Shown here: positions 59,882 through 64,000 of the stretch, piece by piece
Position numbering within the stretch: the first letter of the stretch is position 1
Layout of the letters: each line of letters starts with the position of its first letter
Source: Streptomyces sp. NBC_00878
GTDB lineage: Bacteria > Actinomycetota > Actinomycetes > Streptomycetales > Streptomycetaceae
Reading direction: 5' to 3'
Length of the DNA: 64,000 bases
NCBI RefSeq assembly: GCF_026341515.1
Contig: NZ_JAPEOK010000001.1
Span: forward strand, 8,866,001-8,930,000
Translations under genes and position numbers: made by a program
Notes under the pieces: generated by a model
Database searches by the model: none
Told to the model about the DNA's origin: nothing
What the model saw: only the letters and a program-made list of their open reading frames with translations

Positions 59882-60871
59882 AGCCGCGATGACCGGACGG
59901 ATGACTGGACCGATGGCGGGACCGGTGACCAGGGGGGTCGCGAGACGGCCTCCGCAGTGGGGGCGGCGTCCACGCCGGGCGGCGGGCTGTCGCACCGGGT
60001 GCCCGATCTGGGTGCGCTGGAGCTGCTGCTCGCCGTGGCGCGGCTCGGGAGTCTGGGGCGGGCGGCCCGGGAGGTCGGGATCACGCAGCCGGCCGCCAGC
60101 AGCCGGATCCGGTCCATGGAACGGCAGTTGGGGGTCGCCCTGGTGGACCGGTCGCCCAGGGGGTCGCAGCTGACCGACGCCGGGGCGCTCGTGACGGACT
60201 GGGCGCGGCGGGTGGTGGAGGCGGCGGAGGCGTTCGACGCGGGGGCGCAGGCGTTGCGGGACCGGCGGGACTCTCGGCTGCGGGTCGCCGCGAGCATGAC
60301 GATCGCGGAGTATCTGTTGCCCGGGTGGTTGATCGCGCTGCGCGCGCAGCGGCCGGACACGGCGGTGTCGCTGATCGCCGGGAACTCGACGGTGGTGGCC
60401 GAACGGGTGCTCGTGGGTGAGGCGGACCTCGGGTTCGTGGAGGGGGTGTCCGTGCCGAGCGGGCTCGACTCCGTGGTGATCGCGCACGACCGGCTGATCG
60501 TGGTGACCGCGCCCGGGCATGCGTGGGCGCGGAGGCGGCGGGCTCTCGATGCGGGGGAGTTGGCGGGGACGCCGTTGATTCTGCGGGAGAAGGGGTCGGG
60601 GACGCGGCAGGTGCTGGATGCGGCGCTTGGCGGGCTGGCCCGCCCTCTGATCGAGCTGTCCTCGACCACGGCGGTCAAGGCGTCCGCGGCGTCCGGGGCG
60701 GGGCCGGCGGTGCTGAGTGAGCTGGCGCTCGGGGAGGAGCTGTCCGCTCGTCGGCTTGTGGAGATTCCTGTGGAGGGTGTTCTGCTGAGCCGGGATTTGC
60801 GGGCTGTGTGGCCTGTGGGGCATCGGCCTACTGGGCCTGCGCGGGATTTGTTGGCCTTGACTCGGGGGTAG
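59879..60871 (+). CDS. LysR-family transcriptional regulator
   Basis: The 330-residue protein has a winged helix (about 42-105: LGALELLLAVARLGSLGRAAREVGITQPAASSRIRSMERQLGVALVDRSPRGSQLTDAG) and a LysR substrate-binding domain (GEADLGFVEGVSVPSGLD, DRLIVVTAPGHAWARR, REKGSGTRQVLDAAL). The closest patterns I know are CysB/CbbR-like regulators paired with TDT/YeiH-type anion exporters. The first ~40 residues are a Gly/Asp/Thr-rich extension before the HTH, so a later start cannot be excluded. ATG 59879 lies within a candidate operator. The 102-bp repeat, copy B, begins 21 nt after the stop. Confidence 0.92.
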   Translation: MSRDDRTDDWTDGGTGDQGGRETASAVGAASTPGGGLSHRVPDLGALELLLAVARLGSLGRAAREVGITQPAASSRIRSMERQLGVALVDRSPRGSQLTDAGALVTDWARRVVEAAEAFDAGAQALRDRRDSRLRVAASMTIAEYLLPGWLIALRAQRPDTAVSLIAGNSTVVAERVLVGEADLGFVEGVSVPSGLDSVVIAHDRLIVVTAPGHAWARRRRALDAGELAGTPLILREKGSGTRQVLDAALGGLARPLIELSSTTAVKASAASGAGPAVLSELALGEELSARRLVEIPVEGVLLSRDLRAVWPVGHRPTGPARDLLALTRG

Positions 60872-60891
60872 GGCGAGGTTCGTTTTCGGGT

Positions 60892-60993
60892 GCGGGTTCG
60901 TTGTGGCTGGTCGCGCCCACGATGGGGGTCCCCCCGCTCGAGCGAAGCCGAGAGTGGGGGAGGAGCCGCACAATGTGACAGCCCCGCGCCCCT
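60892..60993 (-). repeat. 102-bp intergenic hairpin element, copy B
   Basis: The reverse complement of copy A (50960-51061), with four substitutions. It contains the same central hairpin and lies just after the LysR gene stop, in a position to terminate transcription. Confidence 0.9.
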
Positions 60994-61348
60994 GGGTTGG
61001 TGGGGGCTCGGGCTCGTCTCTCGGGTGCGGGGACGCGGCGGGACGTGCGTCCGCAGCCGGTGACGTAAAGCGCGGTTGCCGCACGGGAACTGCCCACTTG
61101 TGTCGTCGTACGCTGCGGACACACATCCCGCCGCGTCCCCTCGGCCGGGTGGTGGGTCACCGTTCCGACCGGGCGAGGGCCGCGGGGATCGGCGGAGCTC
61201 CCTCGGACGACGCGCACGCGATGAGGTCAAAGGGGGGACTGTGCGATCAGCCCCCACTCAGCCGCGCTCGATACGTGGCCGGAGGCGCCCCCCCCGTGGC
61301 ACCCGTGGTGGTTAATGCGGTGGCGATGGGGCGCGTCCGGGGCGGACG
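60994..61348. other. Intergenic region without recognisable gene
   Basis: No frame here has protein-like sequence or a start with ribosome-binding site. It contains a run of eight C near 61288 and presumably the promoter of the kinase gene. Confidence 0.6.
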
Positions 61349-62332
61349 ATGTGGGGCATGTCGATGAGCGCACCACCGGCGACAGGTATCCGCACCCCGT
61401 GGGGAGAGGTCCCCGAGCCGGTGAGGCACGCTGTGGCGGAGTTGCTTGGCTCCCCTGTCGTAGAGGCGGTCACGCAGACCGGCGGATTCTCGCCGGGGCC
61501 GGCCGCGCGAGTGAGGACCGCGGAGGGCCGACGGGGATTCGTCAAGGCGGTGAGCGGCGAGGCGAACCCGGACAGCCCGACCATGCACCGGCGCGAAGGA
61601 AGGAACGCTGCCGCTCTGCCCGCCGAAGTCCCCGCACCGAGGTTTCTCGGAATGTACGACGACGGGAACTGGGTGGCGCTGGTTTTCGAGGACGTCGACG
61701 GGCGTCAGCCTCATGTGCCGTGGGACAGGAGGGAGTTGGCAGGCGTTCTGGACGCCGTCGGGCAGCTGAGCCGCACGCTCACGCCGTCACCCGTGGACGT
61801 CCCGCCGGTCGGCGAGGGCCTCGCGGAGGACTTCCGGGGCTGGCTGGAGATGCTGGACGAGGGGGACAGGGGCGAGGGCCTGGACCCCTGGACCGTACGG
61901 AATCTCCCCGCGCTCGCCGAACTCGCCGCACCCTGGGCCGAGTTCGCCTCGGGGGACACGCTTGCCCATGGTGACCTCCGCGCCGACAACATCCTCCTCA
62001 CGGGACCCGAGCGCGGACCGCACCGCGTGCTCTTCGTCGACTGGCCCCACGCCCGCCTGGCCGCCCCCTGGTTCGACCTCATGGTGATGCTGCCGTGCGT
62101 CCGCGCACAGGGCGGCGCCGACCTCGAAGTGCTGTTCACCGAGCACCCGTTGGGGAGGGAAGCGGATCCGGCCGGAGTGACGGCCACCCTGGCGGCGCTG
62201 GCGGGGTACTTCGTCAGACAGTCGCGGCAGCCTTCGCCGCCCGGCCTGCCGACGCTCCGGGCGTTTCAGCGGGTCCAGGGCGACGCCGCCCTCGAATGGC
62301 TCAGGCAGAGGCTCGGATCAAGCCCGACATGA
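61349..62332 (+). CDS. Aminoglycoside phosphotransferase (APH)-family kinase
   Basis: The 327-residue protein has the catalytic loop AHGDLRADNILL (HGDxxxxN) and metal-binding VLFVDWPHARLAAPWFDL (DxD/DWP). The N-lobe has FVKAVSGEANPDSPTMHRREGRNAAAL and a hinge LVFEDVDGRQP. The family phosphorylates antibiotics, choline or other small alcohols; no substrate is indicated. ATG 61349, 61358 and 61364 are all in frame. GGGG seven nucleotides before 61364 makes that one (MSAPPATGIRTPWGEVP) a good alternative. Its 3' end overlaps the convergent C26 hydrolase gene by 32 nt. Confidence 0.88.
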   Translation: MWGMSMSAPPATGIRTPWGEVPEPVRHAVAELLGSPVVEAVTQTGGFSPGPAARVRTAEGRRGFVKAVSGEANPDSPTMHRREGRNAAALPAEVPAPRFLGMYDDGNWVALVFEDVDGRQPHVPWDRRELAGVLDAVGQLSRTLTPSPVDVPPVGEGLAEDFRGWLEMLDEGDRGEGLDPWTVRNLPALAELAAPWAEFASGDTLAHGDLRADNILLTGPERGPHRVLFVDWPHARLAAPWFDLMVMLPCVRAQGGADLEVLFTEHPLGREADPAGVTATLAALAGYFVRQSRQPSPPGLPTLRAFQRVQGDAALEWLRQRLGSSPT

Positions 62333-62981
62333 CGCGTGTGTCCTCGGCCATCTCGGGGTGCCACTGGACGCCCAACACCCAGGTGGGGCCCGGGAGTTCG
62401 ATGGCCTCGATCGTGCCGTCCGTTGCGTGGGCGGAAGGGGTGAGGTTCTTGCCCAGGCGGTCCACTGACTGGTGGTGGTAGGTCGGTACGGATGTTTCCT
62501 CGGGGATCAAGTCGGCGTAGCGGGAGCCCGGGACCGGCTTGACCGTGTGGTGGCCGAAGACGCCCACTGTTTGGGCGTGTCCGTCGATGTGCTGGACGAG
62601 TGTTCCGCCGAGCGCGACGTTCAGGAGTTGCATTCCGCGGCAGATTCCGAGGAGTGGGGTGCCGGAGGCCAGCGCGGCGTCTATCAGGGCCAGTTCCCAG
62701 CTGTCGCGGGCGCGGGCCTCGGGGCCGCATCGTGGGTCGCGGGCGGCGTTGTAGCGCGACGGGTCCACGTCGGGGCCGCCCGCGATCACCAGGCCGTCGA
62801 GCCGGGCCACGGTCTCGGCGGCGCGGGCCGGGGCGTCCGGCGGCAGCATCGCGGCCAGGCCGCCCGCCGACTGGACCAGTCGTGGGTAGCCGGCCGGTAG
62901 CAGCGTCGCCTCCAGCTCCCATGCGCCCCAGCGTGCGGACTCCAGGTATGTGCTGACTCCGATGAGTGGCCTGCCTGTCAT
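62301..62981 (-). CDS. Class I glutamine amidotransferase-like gamma-glutamyl hydrolase (peptidase C26, PuuD-like)
   Basis: The 226-residue protein has the nucleophile elbow LLGICRGMQLLNVALGG (Cys), LVIAGGPDVDPSRY and the catalytic His-Glu in VLGVQWHPEMAED. It resembles PuuD, which hydrolyses gamma-glutamyl-GABA in polyamine breakdown. ATG 62981 is the start. With the GntR-type regulator and the glutamine-synthetase-like gene at the window end, it fits the gamma-glutamylation route for polyamines or ethanolamine described in S. coelicolor near glnA4. Two 22-bp tandem repeats lie in its upstream region. Confidence 0.92.
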   Translation of the reverse strand: MTGRPLIGVSTYLESARWGAWELEATLLPAGYPRLVQSAGGLAAMLPPDAPARAAETVARLDGLVIAGGPDVDPSRYNAARDPRCGPEARARDSWELALIDAALASGTPLLGICRGMQLLNVALGGTLVQHIDGHAQTVGVFGHHTVKPVPGSRYADLIPEETSVPTYHHQSVDRLGKNLTPSAHATDGTIEAIELPGPTWVLGVQWHPEMAEDTRVMSGLIRASA

Positions 62982-63008
62982 CCCCCACGCTCCCTGTGTG
63001 TCGTGCGT

Positions 63009-63052
63009 CCCTCGGGAGAGGTCGTTGAGACCCTCGGGAGAGGTCGTTGAGA
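63009..63052. repeat. Two perfect 22-bp tandem repeats upstream of the C26 hydrolase
   Basis: CCCTCGGGAGAGGTCGTTGA plus GA occurs at 63009-63030 and again at 63031-63052, 28 nt before the minus-strand start at 62981. A regulator-binding array or a slippage duplication. Confidence 0.85.
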
Positions 63053-63144
63053 TGAGGCTAATAGATCGGTCCCATACCTTTACAGGGTGCCCTGATCTTT
63101 ACGGAAGGTGCCTTGTGTGGCTTTGTGGCGTGCCTCGTGGATTC

Positions 63145-63879
63145 CTATGCCAGGAAGCCGCGCAGCAGCGCCGCCGTGCCCGCGCAGTGTTCGCGCATCA
63201 TTTCGCGGGCTCCGTCCGCGTCTCCGTCCAGTACCGCCTCGATCAGTGCCTCGTGCTGGCGCTGCGAGTGTTCCAGGTTCCGGACCAGCAGCGGGATGCA
63301 GTCGAGCAGGTCGTTCACCGTGGCGCGGACGGCCGCGTACTGGGCCGTGAGGGTCGGTGAACCGCACAGCTCGGCGAGGGTCAGGTGGAGGAGGGTGTCC
63401 AGGCGTCTGTAGTCCGCCAGCGGGGCGTCCTGGGTGTGGGTCAGGGCCTCGCGCAGGCGGGTCGACTGGGCGGGGGACAGGCCGTGTGTCGCGCAGAGGC
63501 CCGCCGCGCCCACCTCCAGGACCTCGCGGAAGCGCAGGACGTCCTCGATGTCCACCTCGTCGATTCGGCGGCGCAGCTCCGCCTCGCCGGGGGCGTCGGT
63601 CCGGGGGAGGACGAACGTGCCGCCGTAGCGGCCGCGTCTCGACTCGACCAGGCCCTGGTCCTGGAGGACCTTCAGGACCTCGCGCAGCGTCACCCGGCTG
63701 ATCCCGAGCCGGTCCGCCAACTCCCGTTCGGCGGGCAGCCGTTCGCCCCCGGGCACCAGACCGAGTCGGACGACCTGGAGGATCTGCTCCAGGGCCTCCT
63801 CGAAGCCGTTGCCCGCGCGCACCGGACGCAGGACCGGCGTCAACCGGTCGTTCGGGTCGTGTGGATCCGGCTGCGACAT
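63145..63879 (-). CDS. GntR/FadR-type transcriptional regulator with FCD domain
   Basis: The 244-residue protein has a GntR winged helix (about 22-85: LEQILQVVRLGLVPGGERLPAERELADRLGISRVTLREVLKVLQDQGLVE) and a helical FCD effector domain (about 100-235: FREVLEVGAAGLCATHGLSP, LHLTLAELCGSPTLTAQY, ... EHSQRQHEALIEAVLDGD). The metal-binding Asp/His pattern of FCD domains is visible. ATG 63879 (MSQPDPHDPNDR) is preferred to an in-frame codon at 63900. It is divergent from the glutamine-synthetase-like gene, which it most likely controls together with the C26 hydrolase. Confidence 0.93.
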   Translation of the reverse strand: MSQPDPHDPNDRLTPVLRPVRAGNGFEEALEQILQVVRLGLVPGGERLPAERELADRLGISRVTLREVLKVLQDQGLVESRRGRYGGTFVLPRTDAPGEAELRRRIDEVDIEDVLRFREVLEVGAAGLCATHGLSPAQSTRLREALTHTQDAPLADYRRLDTLLHLTLAELCGSPTLTAQYAAVRATVNDLLDCIPLLVRNLEHSQRQHEALIEAVLDGDADGAREMMREHCAGTAALLRGFLA

Positions 63880-63956
63880 CTGGCGGTACCCCCTTCCCAA
63901 GCAATGGTTCTCGGCAATACCTTATGGCTCTCGGCTGACCGAAGGAGGCCTTTCCC

Positions 63957-64000
63957 GTGGCAGACCGCACACCACCGCTCAGCGTCGAGGAATTGCACGC
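63957..64000 (+). CDS. Start of a glutamine-synthetase-like gene (gamma-glutamylamide synthetase type), cut by window end
   Basis: GTG 63957 follows AAGGAGG at about nine nucleotides and gives MADRTPPLSVEELHA, the N-terminal pattern of Streptomyces glutamine-synthetase-like proteins (GlnA3/GlnA4 group). Only 14 full codons are in the window. The divergent GntR/FCD regulator and the C26 gamma-glutamyl hydrolase support a role in ethanolamine or polyamine gamma-glutamylation rather than ammonia assimilation. The assignment rests on few residues and on context. Confidence 0.6.
   Translation, partial: MADRTPPLSVEELH

Noticed and set aside
60903..61367. 154-codon frame after the LysR gene
   Set aside because: Its first part is just translation of the 102-bp repeat element, which also occurs in another context at 51 kb, and the rest shows no protein-like composition.

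Overview
The window is a stretch of a Streptomyces-type actinobacterial chromosome. The DNA is very GC-rich, GTG starts are common, and the gene content fits that group: a Pup-proteasome locus, a conservon (cvnABCD plus P450), the tandem WYL regulators pafB/pafC, a twin-arginine translocase and a HelY helicase. No rRNA, tRNA or CRISPR array was recognised.

Layout. 0-7.6 kb: the 3' part of a solute-binding protein gene, a LuxR-type response regulator, a RecB-family nuclease, an M50 site-2 protease, tRNA m1A58 methyltransferase and a small secreted protein. 7.6-27.4 kb: the proteasome region: ferredoxin, arc(mpa), dop, pup, an endonuclease VII-like HNH gene, prcB, prcA, a LacI/MFS pair, pafA, two FKBP proline isomerases, pafB, pafC, two small proteins, tatA, tatC and helY. 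Arc unfolds pupylated proteins and feeds PrcAB. PafA attaches Pup and Dop removes it. PafBC is a transcriptional regulator. 28-35.7 kb: a four-gene urea/guanidine carboxylase operon with a divergent TetR gene. 36-40.7 kb: a conservon ending in a CYP157-like P450 without the ExxR arginine. 41.7-46.4 kb: an island that looks foreign. Broken remnants of dxs, ispH and a short-chain dehydrogenase precede an intact 595-residue protein of unrecognised family, which carries an isoprenoid-synthase-like NDxxD motif, and an intact terpene-type P450. 46.5-64 kb: an APC permease, PadR and an ABC exporter, an iron-box-controlled siderophore-interacting protein, a 5'-3' exonuclease, a ProV/ProWX-X betaine transporter, an XRE-cupin regulator, a BtuF-like protein, a TDT exporter with LysR, an APH-family kinase, and the start of a gamma-glutamyl amine catabolic locus (C26 hydrolase, GntR/FCD regulator, glutamine-synthetase-like gene cut by the window end).

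Main observations. (1) The 41.7-46.4 kb island combines MEP-pathway gene debris, a terpene-type P450 and an unfamiliar possible isoprenoid enzyme; it is the best candidate here for an undescribed biosynthetic system. (2) Near-identical palindromes precede the carboxylase operon (34933) and the APC permease 13 kb away (48118), which predicts a shared TetR regulon. Together with the two DUF1989 genes this points to guanidine rather than urea as the substrate. (3) A DNA-junction-nuclease-like gene sits inside the proteasome operon and overlaps prcB by 49 nt. (4) A 102-bp intergenic element occurs in two inverted copies (98/102 identical) with a diverged third copy. All assignments rest on motif recognition by eye; no database search was run.
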